DNA of 64,000 bases from Turnera subulata (GCA_028386065.3 JAKUCV010002480.1:5312-69311); one strand, 5' to 3'. Positions 21,646 to 35,342 are shown, counted from the stretch's first letter. Notes: generated by a model from the letters alone, not told the origin. Numbers and translations: made by a program.

Positions 21646-22249
21646 TGTTGGGAAAATCGGGTAAATTCTCCACTACAACAAACTAGTGAATTGAACTGAT
21701 TCGATAATTCTCAGAAAAGATGGCCTAGCCTATCTCCTTAGATAGAATTATCATTCCAAGATAAATCCCCAGGAAAGACTGGAGGAACAGTGGTTCACTT
21801 AAAACCCAGCCTCCTAGACAGGACTCACTTGCACAGTGTTATAATTCACAACCTATACCCGACAAAGGCGGCTTAGCCGGCCAACAAATTAAACAAGGCG
21901 GCTTTGCCAGCCAAGAAAGAGATAAGGCGGCTTAGCCTGCCAATGTTGAATACTAAGCAAAATAAACAAATGCGGAAAATAAAGGCGGAATAATAAAGAA
22001 AGAACACACTCAAAAATTGATAACGGAGTTCGGCCAATTTTTGCCTACGTCTCCGGAGCACCACTAGAAAAGGGCCTGCTCTTTTTACTAGGAGAAGAGT
22101 ATTTAGTACAATTGTTAGGATACAATTATACTCTAATATTTGGGATGTTTAACTAAGGGAAGGGTGAGTTCTATTTATAACAAAACAAAACTCCCCAAAC
22201 CCACTTCTCAACCGATGTGGGATTCAAAACAAAACAACACTATTCAACA
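21646..22249 (-). repeat. 3' LTR of Copia C (604 bp, with triplicated motif)
   Basis: Bounded by TGTTGGG and CAACA. It holds three tandem copies of a unit of about 30 bp starting AAGGCGGCTTAGCCGGCCAA (21864-21943). The other LTR has one copy, which explains most of the length difference. Confidence 0.92.
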
Positions 22250-22351
22250 ATCTCCACCTTGGTATTTTGTAGTTCCACCAAATCTCTATCTTCTTAATCA
22301 AACAAAGAACAGCCTCTGCGGTGGTTCCAACTTGCGCCTTCTGGCGCCAAC

Positions 22352-25300
22352 TCAAATGTGCAGGACATTGACCAAGTCTAAACAATGTTCAAACTTGGCC
22401 TTTGTTACCACCTTGGTCATCATATCTGCAGGATTCTCTGTAGTCAAAATCTTCTGGAGAAGTATCTCTTCTTCTTCAAGAATTTCTCTCACAAAATGAT
22501 AGCGAACATCAATGTGCTTCGTCCGTGCATGAAAGACTTGATTCTTCGCTAAATGAATAGCACTCTGACTGTCAGAATACACCACAAGTTGTTTCTGACC
22601 ATCCCCAAGTCTTTTAGCAACCCATAAAGCCAAATTGCCTCCTTTACAGCTTCTGTAATAGCCATATACTCTGCCTCCATTGTAGACAAAGCCACCGTTG
22701 GCTGTAAAGTGGACTTCCAACTAACAGGGGCTTGTGCTAAAGTGAACAAATAGCCCGTCATCGATCTTCGCTTATCCAAATCTCCTGCATAGTCGGAATC
22801 ACAATATCCAACCACTCCTTGACCAAGTGATTCATCCCGCTCAAACATTAAGCCAACATCTACTGTATCTTTGATATACCGAAGAATCCATTTCACAGCT
22901 TTCCAATGACCTCTGCCAGGATCATGCATGTATCTGCTAACAACACTTACAGCTTGTGAAATATCCGGTCTCGAACACACCATTGCATACATCAAGCTTC
23001 CGACTACATTGGCATAAGGGAGTTTTGCCATGTACTCTCGTTCTTCATCTGTCTGCGGAGATAACTGGCTGCTAAGCTTCAAATGAGGAGCAAGTGGAGT
23101 ACCTACAGGTTTTGAGTCTTCATTCATGCCAAAACGTTGTAGTACTTTCTTCAAATACTCCTTTTGTGTCAGCTAAAGCTTGCCTCCCTCTCTATCTCTA
23201 CTTTTCTCCATGCCGAGAATCTTCTTGGCTTCTCCCAAATCCTTCATCTCGAACTCTCTACTAAACTGAACCTTCAACTTGTCAATTTCAACTTGGCTCT
23301 TTGCAGCTATCAGCATATCATCAACGTATAAGAGTAGATAGATGTAGGACCCATCTTGCAGTCTTCTTAAATACACACAATGGTCGTATTTGCTCCTTGT
23401 GTACTTTTGACCCAACATAAACTTGTCAAATTATTTGTACCACTGTCTTGGTGATTGCTTCAAATCGTACAACGACTTGTCTAGTTTGCACACCCAATTT
23501 TCTTCAGCAACTTTGTATCCATCGGGCTGACTCATATAGATTTCCTCCTTCAAGTCACCGTGTAGGAATGCAGTCTTCACATCAAGTTGAGCTAGCTCCA
23601 AATTCAATTGTGCTACCAAGGCCAATAGAATTCTAATGAAGGAATGCTTCACAACTAGAGAAAATACCTCATTATAATCAATTCCCTCCTTCTGAGCGTA
23701 GCCTTTAGCCACCAATCTTGCCTTGTAGCGAACATTATTCTTGTTAGGAAATCCTTCTTTCTTAGCAAATACCCATTTGCATCCAATTGCCTTCTTTCCC
23801 TTCGGTAGTTGTGTCAACTTCCATATCTTGTTCTTCTGAAGAGATTTCATCTCCTCCTCCATTGCCTCTTTCCAACTGCTACTTTCAGAACTCCGAATGG
23901 CTTCTGAAAAAGTGGAAGGAACATCATCAATGACTGGAAGTGCATAGGCCACCGTTTCAATGAGACGTTCTGGTTTTCTCCTTTCTCGTCTTGGTCTACT
24001 AGTGGCAATTGACTCGAACTGCTGCATAGGTTCTTGGGTCGGAACCTCTTCTTCACCTGACTCTTCCTCTATCAATGAAGAGTCACCATTGGTGCTCTTA
24101 GCTGGGATCACCATAGTAGGCTCAAACTCCACCTGCTTTGATACACACTCCACCTGCTGTGAAGTACCACCAGCTTCTTCTGGATTTACCTTAGTCAACA
24201 TGGCAGATTCATTAAAGGTAACATCCCTGCTGATAATAGTCTTCTTTGCCTCTAGACACCAAAGACGGTATCCCTTCACTCCAGCATTAAGACCCATAAA
24301 TAGAGCCTTCTTTGCTCGTGGATCTAACTTTGATTCATTCACATGATAGTATGCAGTAGAGCCAAACACACGCAAAGAATCATAATTTGTAGCAGGTTTT
24401 CCAGACCATACCTCCAAAGGGGTCTTGCCACCTAAAGCAGAATGTGGCAACCAATTAACAAGATGTTGAGCATATGTCACAGCCTCAGCCTAAAAATTTC
24501 TGCCTGGCCCAGCATTAGACAACATACAACGAACTTTCTCCACCAATGTCTTGTTCATACGCTCTGACACCCCGTTCTGCTGTGGTGTTTTTCTGACTGT
24601 GAAGTGCCGAACTACGCCACAATCTTGGCATATCTTCAGGAATGGATCACTCGTATATTCTCCACCATTGTCTGTTCGGAGAACTTTAATCTTCCTTCCT
24701 GTTTGGTTCTCAACCTGAGTTTTCCATTTAAGGAAAATCCCAAGCACTTCATCCTTCTTCTTCATTATAAACACCCACACTCTTCTGGAAAAATCGTCAA
24801 CAAAAGTGACAAAATAGTGTCTACCTCCAAGAGATGGAGTCTTGGCAGGTCCCCACACATCTGAATGCACATAGTCCAAAATCCCCTTAGTATCATGGAT
24901 AGTAGTGCCAAACTTCACTCTTTGTTGCTTTCCCAGAACTCAATGCTAAAAAAATTCCAATTTTGCAAGTCTTCGTACCTTTCAACAATCCCTGCTTGGC
25001 AAGAATCTGCAAGAATTTTTCACCAGCATGTCCCAAACGCATATGCCACAGCTTTGTTGCCTCTGCATCTTTCTTGCTTCCAGAAGTTACTACTACAACT
25101 GCCCCAATTACTGTACTACCTTGGTAGTAATACAAATTATTCTTCCTCACGCCTTTTAACATCACCAATGCTCCTGATGTTGCTTTAAGAATTCCATCTC
25201 GGATAGTGACAACTAGGCCTTTTGATTCTAAGGCCCCTAAAGAAATGAGATTCTTCTTCAACTCTAGAACATATCGAACATCTCTCAAAATTCTGGTGGA

Positions 25301-26218
25301 TCCATCATGATTTTTCAGCTTGAATGAACCTATCCCGACTGTTTTACATGGATTGTCATTGCCCATGAAAACAACCCCGCCATTGAGCTCTTCAAGGTCA
25401 AAGAACCATTCCCGAATGGGGCACATATGGTAGGTGCAACCAGAATCCAAAATCCGCTCATCAACATGCGATGTTTTAGGTAAAGCAACTAAAGAAGTGT
25501 CTGACTCTGCATCACTCTTGCATTCTGTAACTTTTGCATCTTGTGGAGTCTTTCCCTTCTTTTTCAACTTCGGACAGTCTTTCTTCCAATGCACTTTCTC
25601 ATGATAAAAGGCACACTCATCTTTGGCAACTTTGCTTCTCGAATTGGATCTTCCTCTTCTTCCTTTTGACTGGCCTTGCTGTCATCCTCTAGCCACTAAG
25701 GCTTCATCTGCTGCAGGTGCTTTGTTCTTCACTTTATCTTGATGCCTTAACTCGTGACTATACAAAGTAGAACATACAGCCTCCAATGATACATTCTCCT
25801 TCCCATGAAGTAAAGTAGTCTCCAGGTGCTTGAATTCATCGGAAAGAGATGATAACAGCATCAAAGCCAAGTCTTCATCTTCAAATATAACATCTAAATT
25901 GAACAGGTCTGCTACTAATTTTTTAAACAGAGTAATGTGTTCATTCATCGTAGAACCCGGTCGATACTCGAACCGGAACAATCTCTTCTTCATCAAAAGC
26001 TTATTTTGACCACTTTTCTTCAAGAAAGTGTCTTCCAATGCCTTCCATAGTTTGTGTGCAGAAACTTCATTTTTGAAAGCATATTTCTGCTCCCTGGACA
26101 AGCACGATCGAATTGTTCCGCATGCCAACTTGTTTACGTCGGCCCACTCCTTGTCACTAATATCGTCAGGTTTCTCTTCTTCAATAGCAACATCAAGTCC
26201 CTGCTGGAAAAATAGAGT
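22352..26218 (-). pseudogene. Copia C polyprotein, gag to RNase H, multiply broken
   Basis: On the minus strand the remaining pieces follow each other in normal order. They are gag UBN2 (25682-26218), protease DSGCTYHM with pre-integrase WHMRLGHAG (24893-25594) and integrase HSDVWGPA, LRTDNGGEY, PQQNGVSERMN (24490-24918). Integrase C terminus and the start of reverse transcriptase follow (23431-24480), then the YVDDMLI segment (23173-23418) and the thumb and RNase H with TVALSTMEAEY (22352-23154). Stops and frameshifts separate the blocks. One is a TGA after ALVARG that fits decay of a CGA codon. The gag N terminus lies at 35149-35303. Confidence 0.92.
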
Positions 26219-29200
26219 CAAGGTGTAACGACCCAGGTAAATTTTTGAAATTTTATCGAGTCATTCTAACCTTTTGCAGAGGTTAACAAAATTCTTACCG
26301 TTGCGACTTGAAATTTTAATCACTGGATTTTAAGCCTAATAAATTTGTTATAAATATTCGAACCTCGGATTCCTAATCTAAGCGATACATAATGATTCCG
26401 AAAATTTTAAAACTACCCAAGTCAGGAGTTTCCAATTCTAAGTCTTTCCCGTCTCTTTAAATAATTTTTGTAGCATTCTTTTCATTTTTATCACCTTCAA
26501 GAAAAAAATTCTGATAATTTTTGGCTAAGTATTTATCTATTCATTTTAATGATTTATTAAATATTTTTTTTTAAAGAAAGATCTATCTTTATTCCTGTTA
26601 TATATTCCAAAGCGTGCTGGCAATTTACCCTGATATTTTCCTTAATTTACTAGAAATGATCGGAATAATATTTTGTTTTGAAAGAAAGAAAGAAAAATTG
26701 TGTTTATAATAAAACAAAAGGTTTGGTAATGGTTTGATCAATACGATACCGTTTCAAGTGTTGGCAAGGAATACCATTTGCCCATTTAAATTTACATACC
26801 CTTTTTCCTCATTTTGTCTCCTTACAATTATTATTATTATTATTATATGTTTTTTTTCCTTATAATTTGCCCCACTCACCCGACATCCACACCCAAATTT
26901 TCTAACCCCCTTTCTTTTCTTTCTTTTTGATGCTTTGTCTGCTTTCTTCCTTTCTCCATTATTTCCTCCATCACGAGCTCACACACACCCCACCAATCAC
27001 TCCTGTCTCTCAATTATTTATCTCAATCATCTCCTTCAATCTTTTCTTGTGTTTTTCTCCTTACAATCTCCCTCAATTTTCTTCTGTCTTTTTTTCTTCT
27101 CTGTAGATAGCCGACGACATTCTCCTCCACTCCTCCTTTCCCCTTTTCTTGTTACTCTTCTTCTCTCCCTAATCCTCCCATGAAATTGCCACCGTCTTCT
27201 CCTCTGCATCCTTAGTGCTGTCGTGATGTACCCTAACACCCGCGTTTGTTTCTGGGTCACGAGCCACAACCATGGCCCCTTCGCTTATTGATTATCATGG
27301 GGTTGGAGAATGGATTGTTGATGATGATTTGGAATTGATATGACGTAGGTGGGTATGTGGATTTGGGGATTACTGGGGTGTAGGTCTGCTACAATTTTAT
27401 AGTGATGTTTGTGGTGAACTGTTGGTGACTTCGGTGGTGGACGATGTTGATTGATAGGGGTATAGTCGTATTGGGCTGGATAACTTCCTGCAGTGGCGGT
27501 GGTGTTGATGCGAGTGTGTTGTTGTGGAGGCGGCAGGCCTCTGGCCTAGCCACGATTGGTAAGCCTTTTCTTTCAACAGTGGTGGGTTATATTAATTGTG
27601 TTGTGTTGATGGTGTTTGTGGGAAGATGCAGTAATGGGCTTGATATTGACTCACTGCTACCCTGGGAAGTGGTGTTGTTGATGTTGTTGATGATGATGCC
27701 AGTGGTGTTTTTGATGGTCTTGTTGTGTCCATGGTGGATTGCAAGTCCTGGGTTATGGGTGTAAATTTGGGGTTGTGTTGTGATGGATTTAGCCGTGGAT
27801 TGGTTGTTGAAAACGATGGATTACGGGTTGTTGTGGTGAATTGGGGTCCAGATGCTGTGAATCTGTAGTTGGTAGTTGTGGTTCAGTGCTGTAAACTTTG
27901 GTGACTGAGAACGGTAACCAAAAGTTACTGTGTTTGGCGTGGACGGTGCTTTACCCGGAGTCCGGCAAGAGCTCAGGCAATTTCTGGCAAGACAGAACCC
28001 GATCGGGGATAACATCTTGGTAATAATTTGGACCCAGATATCTTTCGTAGACTCGAGTTTGGGCTCAGTGCACTAACGGACTCGAAAAACAGGCCGGACG
28101 TGACAAGACCCATCTTCTCGGTTATATTTGATGTACATGATAATAGACAAGAACATGATAAGAAGGGCCAGATTAATTATTCTGTTCCAATTAATAATTT
28201 AGTTAACACTATTACTGAATTAAATATGGTTTACTAATAATATATGTTACTTGGTGTTTTGGTCCATTAATTGAATTTATTCTTAATGTATTTTAATATA
28301 CTTTCGGTTGAACTATAATACTGTGAAAGGCCATTGTATTACTACTCATCAGTTTTATAGTTTAATTATCAAGTATATTAATATTTATTCCATTATATTA
28401 TATTTTGGAAATATTGTTACCTACGGTACATATTAGTTACTAAATACTTATATGTTTGTCAAATCTTGTTACCAAATATTTTATGATCGCCTGTAATTTT
28501 ATAAATTATCTTATCAAGTTATACCATTATATTACCATCAGTGTTATTTCGGTTCATCAGTTCTCTAATTTATGGATTATATTATTTATTTTAAACATAT
28601 ATAATAATATCTAGACGGTTATGATATTTTTCTAACAGAGTACCAAAAGTTGCCTCTGAAATATTCTACAATTTTTCTTTTGGATTTTATTATGGGACTT
28701 ATATATATATATATATATATATATTAATTGATTGGGGGTTTGGATACCAATTATTTATGATTAATTATACCATCAACGGGGTATAAACTATTTTAACTAA
28801 AAGTCGGTGGTACTATTTATTTGTTACATATATTTGCTACGGCATATATATATATCAAACGAAATTCCTAACGAAGCTTTTGGTATATTTTTATAACCAT
28901 TCATACGATTTGTCTCTAAGGATTATTTTAGTATTATTCGTTCATATCATTATTTTCTATAAATATTATGATTTGCCAGATGTGTGGTTAATTTAATATT
29001 TATTTGTAGATTAAATTATTATTTTTCAATTATTTTAACCCATTAGAGAATTATTTTATATTAACATCTGCTTTATTATTTTACTAGTTTTTAATTATTT
29101 ATCGGCTTCACTACGAGTATTATTTTCGTATTTACTGACTATCATTCGATTATCGGAAAAATATTTATTACACGAGACACACCTGTATTTTTGGAGATAT

Positions 29201-29270
29201 TTATAGGGGCTGTAGTTTTATTTAACGGGTAGTATAACTGAATATAATATTTTAATGGAAATGGTTTAAA

Positions 29271-32200
29271 TGTAACGACCCGGGTAAAATTTTCGTGATT
29301 TTACCGAGTTGTTTTAACTCTTACGGTGGTAAATAAATTTTTATCACGGTTAATCGAGCATTCTACCATCCCGAGTTAATTCCGAGAGTTTTATCGGGGA
29401 TAAACGAGCCTCGTTTCGACCACTAGAGTATACGACGTTTTGGTGTGTCTTTTGTTAACCGAGCCTCGGTTTTCAAAACCAGGACTTGGGCAACGCTCAG
29501 GAGAATTAGTCGGATTTTTCGAGCCCAAGTTGTATTTTCAAACACGGGACGGAATTTAACGGAAAGACGGATATACCCTTATGCTTTTAACGGGTTAAAG
29601 CCGAAATGGAGGATAATTTGGTCCATTGACGGATCGATAATTTGACCGACACTCGTGACACGTGTTTCTCTCCCGGGCTAACTCACCCTCTCTCCCGTTT
29701 CTTTTATTTTCTCATTTTTCTTCTTCTTTTCTTTTCTCATTTTTTTTTTCTTTTCTTTTCTTCCTTATCTTTTTCTTCTCCTTTTTTTTATCTTTCTTCC
29801 CACTTTCTTTTCTCCTCCACTCACCCACCGGCCACACCCACCTTCTCCACCTTCTTTTTTTTAATCCTATCTTTTCTCCCACTTTCTTCCCACCTTCCAC
29901 CATCTTCTTTCTTTCTTTTCTTTATTTTCTCCCCTCTTCACCGGTTTCTCCCCGATTTCTCACGCCCCTCCTCTCTTTCTCTTTTCTTTTTCGATTTCCT
30001 TCTCTGCCTCTCTTCCTCTCCCTGTCCCCTGCCACCAGTCGCCGGCGCCACCGCTCCACCTCCTCTCTCTCCTTCCCCTCCACCAACACAACCACCACCG
30101 CCGCCCTCAAAACCTTCTCTTCCTGCTTCTCCTTCCTCTCTTCACCGAGCCGCCACCAACCACCTGTGAGCCACTGACCCGACACCACCGTCCTCCCCTT
30201 ACCTTCCTGTTCTCCCCTCCTCTCCCTCTGACGCGCCGCCGGTCAGACGAGAAGAGCCGCCCGAGTTCACCTCGATCTGCTGCTGCCGACAGCCACACGC
30301 CGCCGCCGTCTCTCCCCTTCGACCAGTCGCGGCTGTCGACCTCTGCTACCCGTCATCGTCGTGCTGTCGCCTTGGTCTCCTCCAATCTGCCGCCGTCGTC
30401 GCGCGTGGGTAAGGACTGGCGCCGATCCTTGTCCCTCTCCCTTCCTTTTTCTTTCTCTTCTTCCTGAACCCGATTTGTGACGGTTTGGACTAATCGGGTC
30501 TTGTCTTGTTGTTGTGCTCTCTGTTTGTGGCTTGTATGAACTGGGCTTGGTTTAGGTCGGTTTGTGACGGTGGATGGAAGCCATTGACGTTGCTTCTGTG
30601 GCAGTGGGTATGGTGACAGTGAGGTTTGGGTGTTGTCGATTAATGGCTTTGGGTATTCAGTGGCAAGGTGGTAGCCGTGAACAGTAAACCGTGTGTTGAA
30701 CATTTTGGGGGCTACCGCGAACAGTACCGGCCGGAATCCGGCGAGCCTCTGGCGTCCCGGGAATTTTCTGGCAAGCTCGGAAACGAACTTTGGGTAAAAA
30801 CCCGAGCCTTGGACCATCCACATGCATCCTTAACGAATCCGAACAACATAAAACCGACTCGGACACTAAAACGACAATTAATTAACGATTAATTAAGTTA
30901 ATTAATAATAACCAATGATTTTAATTTATGAAAAGTTTTTATCTATACTTTATTTATTAAATTATGCATTTACTTAATTTATGTCATTATTTTATGCTTT
31001 TGTTTATTTATTTTATGTTTTATTTAATTTTTTTTCAATTGGGCTATAAAAAAAAGGCCCATAGCATTTTAATTGCCGGTTTAAATTTTATTTATGTTTC
31101 TTGGGCTCGTAAAGGCCCATTGAATTTAATTTTCCGTTTCATCTATTTTTATTGGGCTAAATATAAATAAAAGGCCCATGTCGTTTATTTATTTTAATTA
31201 TGTTATTTATTTACTTTAATTATGTCTTTTACTTATTTAATTTTCGAATTATGTTAATATTAGTTTCATCCTCCGTTGGGCTAAACGTTCGTGAAAGCCT
31301 ATCGAGTAAATTCTTATTTTTTTATTTATATTTAAATTGAATTCACATATAAAGGATTAGATATCAATAAATATAGTTTTGCAATTATAAACTAAAATGA
31401 TGATAATTTGTATTTTAGTTATTTACAGATTTTATCTTTATAAATAAATATAAATATGTACATATGTACGATCGTATGTGATTACAAGGTATATATATTT
31501 TACAATAATTACTTAAGCATATATATACATGTAAATAAGTAATTAATAATTTAATTTACGGATTTGAAAATGATATTATACATATAATATTTCGACGTAT
31601 TTATTTATTTAATTACTATGTCGGAAATAATTATGGAAATAATAAAAAAAACGACGATAAGCCGTCTAATAACTGTTAACCGGCATCATGCATGATCATC
31701 TTGTTTGTGCATTATAAGTGATTGTTGTTGCTATATTATAGGGATATCAAGGCTTAACCGGATATTGGCTTCCGAGGAGTATCACTATCAGGTGAGGTTG
31801 CATATACGTCATTCCACCCGTGATAGCCGGGATGGTTGGTCTTGGAACTACATAGGTTCCATTGCATCTTATGGTTATTGTTGTTGATAACTTTGTGATA
31901 TTTGCTGATATTTGTTGTGAGAGTGGATTTCCTTTGATATGTGCCGCAATACCTTGTGTGCTTTATTGTTTAATTGAACTGCTGAGATATTCACTGTTGG
32001 ATATTTGACTGCCGTGATTATTGCTGTTGTGAACTTTGTTGGACTATTGACCATGGGAAATTGATAATGGATATTGGAAATAGAAATTGGATAATTGGAA
32101 ATTGTGTTGACGACTTTAATGTCACTTGGAAAGTAGTGGTCTGACACGATGGGTTAAGACTGTTTCGTGGTGGCCTTGACCTGGGTTCTTGTGGTAAGCA

Positions 32201-33620
32201 TGTCTATGCTTGGGATGTCTATCCCGTTGATATATTTGGGATGTCTATCCCTGGGTTCTCTTTTGGGATGTCTATCCCTGGGTTCGTATTTTTGGGATGT
32301 CGATCCCTGGGCTCTCTTGGATTTGGTCTGGCACCCGAAATATGTTGATATCCAGGTCTGACTTCTATCTTGTCCAGTGACGGGGCCCGGAAGATAAAAT
32401 TGGTAATAATAAAAGATATTCTTTTGGCCTTGGCTCAGTCTTGTTTGAGATGTGGGTGTTTTTGCTTTGTTGGGCTGTGATGTGTTATGTTCATTTGCAT
32501 GTTGTCTCATGATCATACATTGGGAGGTTGTCAGTCCTCAGTATAGTCGGTTTCCGTGGTCGGCATCGGTTGTCGGCTTGCGGATGTATGTTGTTGTCGT
32601 TGGTCATGTGTGGTCTATTGTTGTTGGCATCGGTTGCCAGTTGTCGGTTTCTTTAATAATTGTCAGATGAGTGTCACTTGTCGTTTCTTAATGAATATTG
32701 AGATATGTTGGTTGTCGGCTGTGGTCGACGGTTGGGTAATTATTATTTCTAAGGGTATGTCGATACCCAGAGATCGGGATTAATGAGAATTGTTGTTGTA
32801 ATGGTTACGAGTTGCTGTGGTGTCTGCTGTTACCGTGTTGTGTTGTGATTCTACCCGGGGACCGGTTTGTGATGTTGATTGGGTAAGGTCCGTGCAGGTT
32901 GCCGGCTACCCGGTGAGCGAGGCTCACGTGATTTGAGTTTGTTTTGGTACCGGGTTAGATGATCGGCAAGCACAGTATCAGTATGTTATCATACGATGAG
33001 GAACCTCTGTTGAATATAGTCTGTCAGGACTTGAGTGTGTATTATTTAGTCTGTTGGGGCTGGGTCGGATACCCAATGCGTAGTCGAGTTGAAGTGTCCC
33101 GGTCGGGCACTAGTGTATGGTACAGTCAGTATTAGATGGTCAGTGCGTTGCATAGTCGATGGGGTGGACATTTGCAAGGTCCGCATTGTCCTTGTGACTA
33201 CATTTGATCAGTGTTCTGTTCCCTACTTGTATGCCGTATTGATGTGTTCTTGACTGTTAAGTATATGCTATGTTGTTCATCATGGTTATGTGTCGGTGAG
33301 ATTATGGAGAATCTCACCCCTCACCTGCCCCATCGGCAGGCTACGTTGTTCTCTGTGCAGGTATGCGTCATGGCAGGCTGTGGCATCTCCTCTGACAGAT
33401 CTGGATCCATAGTTGCATCGAGTCGATTCAAACTATTGCTGTATTATTAAAATTGCTTCCGCTGTGCTTATGATACTGTTGTACCCAGGGTCGGGTGACA
33501 TGATATTATCTTTGGGCCGTTGGGCCGGATTTTCCTGTTGTATTTACTGTCTGTGCCACCTGTCGGCATTGTTATTTGGTAATTACTGTTTGTTGAGTAA
33601 ATTTGGGTCGGGGTGTTTCA
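29271..33620 (+). repeat. Solo Gypsy LTR (inner), nested in the outer solo LTR
   Basis: 4350 bp, from TGTAACGACCCGGG to GGGTCGGGGTGTTTCA, with target duplication TTAAA (29266-29270 and 33621-33625). Its ends match the outer LTR but the bodies are diverged, so they are related subfamilies. It contains a pyrimidine-dense block of about 500 bp (29690-30200) and a four-copy tandem repeat (32210-32320). No polyprotein is present. Ser/Pro-rich frames at 29642-30177 come from the pyrimidine tract. Confidence 0.87.
32205..32320 (+). repeat. Tandem repeat of about 28 bp, four copies
   Basis: The core TTGGGATGTCTATCCCTGGG recurs with small changes near 32210, 32238, 32264 and 32295. It lies inside the inner solo LTR. 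Confidence 0.85.
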
Positions 33621-33625
33621 TTAAA

Positions 33626-33995
33626 CGACAATAACATATCCAGTGTAGGATAAGTCGATAAATGACCATTTTGTAAACCGATGCATGCCATTCTGTTGTG
33701 CATTTAATGTGACTATATTCTTATTATTATATATAGGAACAAGTATGAAGAGACTAGATTAATTATTCTGTTCCAATTAATAATTTAGTTAACACTATTA
33801 TTATAATAAGTGGCTGTAGTTTTATTTAACGGGTTGTATAACCGAATATAATATTTTAATGGAAATGGTTTAAACGACAATAATATATCCAGTGTAGGAT
33901 AAGTCGATAAATGACCATTTTGTAAACACATGCATGCCATTCTGTTGTGCATTTAATGTGACTATATTCTTATTATTATATATAGGAACAAGTAT
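33626..33995. repeat. Direct duplication within the outer solo LTR
   Basis: About 130 bp at 33626-33765 (CGACAATAACATATCC through GAGACTAGA) recurs at 33871-33997. Between them is a joint of sequences otherwise found at 28167-28210 and 29207-29265. The second copy has TTTAAACGAC uninterrupted, so it preserves the empty target site of the inner solo LTR. Confidence 0.8.
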
Positions 33996-34464
33996 GACGA
34001 GACTAGACCATTACCACCTTCCAAGGAGTATCAGATGAGAATATAAACTTATAAACTTCGGTATGCTGCCCGTGATACCCCGGTTATTTGTTTGATTATA
34101 ATTTATGTGTTATCTTGCATACCTGTCATGTTGTTACTGGCTACTGTTGTGATTATTGTTATATGCTTGATGACTACCGTGGACTAGGTGTTGTGCTTTG
34201 TGATGTTGATATGATTATTGTGATGTTCGTATGAGATATGTGGTATTTGATCGGTCAATGGCAGTGACCTAGTGTTGTGACGTTGGATTCCCAGAAGAGC
34301 TGTGAGGCTGAGAGCCTGCTCGGGAAAGTGAGTATGATGAATTACTGTTGGATAGTGGATTAAGAAATAATAATAAGCAGTGGTAATATCACCTAGACAT
34401 CTAGATTGTCACGTGACAAGTATTGGTACGACCAGATGGTAGTCACCTTGTGATTGTGATATGA

Positions 34465-34560
34465 TAGGGAGGACTGCGGGACTCAGTTGATTTGTTATAG
34501 GAAGGACTGCGAGACTTCCGCTGAGGACTGCGGGACTCGGTTATTTGTTATATGACTTGT
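34465..34560. repeat. Short tandem motif GGACTGCGGGACT
   Basis: Three variants of GGACTGCG(G/A)GACT occur within about 75 bp in the 3' part of the outer solo LTR. Confidence 0.6.
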
Positions 34561-35148
34561 GATATTTAGCGGGGAGTACCCTGGGGTTAGCTAACCTGGC
34601 TACCAGGCACGGCCAATACTTATCATGTGACAAGGGCCCTAACAATAAAATTGGATAGTCAGTCGCCGATTGTCAGTGAGTTTAGAGGACTAGCTTAACG
34701 GTGTGATGTCAGTCGTATAGTAAGGTCGGGTAAGTTGTCTGGTTCTGATGCTATGTTGTGCTTGCTGTACCTCTATTGTACTGCGTTGGCCTTGGTGTAT
34801 ATACGGTTGCTTGTATACTGCGGTTTATTTGTTTATCGGTGACACAGTAGTTGGTCTCACCCCTCACACAGCAGGTTAGGTCAGGATTGCATTTCGGCGG
34901 CTACAGTGTACCCTCGGACAGGATTCGGATCCATTAGTTTGCATCGGGCTTTGCATATGTTGACATTGAGTTTATAAATGCTTCCGATGTGCTATTGATA
35001 TTGATGTACCCGAGGACGGGTGATTGTTATTATTTTTGGGCCAATGGGCCGGTTTTCTGTTGTATTACACAGTTTGTGCCACGTGTCGGCACTGTTGCTC
35101 GGTAAATACTGTTTGAGGGGTAAATTTGGGTCGGGGTGTTTCACAAGG

Positions 35149-35303
35149 ACCTCACACTGCCACATGCCAAAATGACCGGTACCATCAAATATCTCCACAG
35201 CAAGCTTCGAACTAGATACTGGGATCCTCGACCATCTGGATGTGGAAGTCATCTCTCCTGACTGTGTACCTGATGTAGCCTGTTTTGAACCTGCTTCCGC
35301 CAT
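35149..35303 (-). pseudogene. Copia C gag N terminus
   Basis: The minus-strand ATG at 35301-35303 opens a frame with IFDGTGHFGMWQCEV, a typical Copia gag start. It runs into the CAAGG target site and would continue at 26218. Confidence 0.85.
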
Positions 35304-35342
35304 TACAAAATCACAAGATAGTATTCAAAGGACGAACCTTCG

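Larger units (their letters stand above)
26224..35143 (+). repeat. Solo Gypsy LTR (outer), inserted in Copia C gag
   Basis: It starts TGTAACGACCC at 26224 and ends GGGTCGGGGTGTTTCA at 35143. The 5-bp target duplication CAAGG is at 26219-26223 and 35144-35148. No gag-pol coding is found inside. Once the nested LTR (29271-33620) and a local duplication are removed, the length is about 4.3 kb, like the nested copy. It is therefore a solo LTR left by LTR-LTR recombination. It contains CT-rich sequence (26880-27180), GT-rich sequence (27440-27800) and an AT microsatellite near 28695. Confidence 0.85.

Noticed and set aside
29642..30177. Two overlapping Ser/Phe/Pro-rich frames of about 170 codons
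   Set aside because: They are products of a pyrimidine-rich tract in a solo LTR and both frames are equally open.
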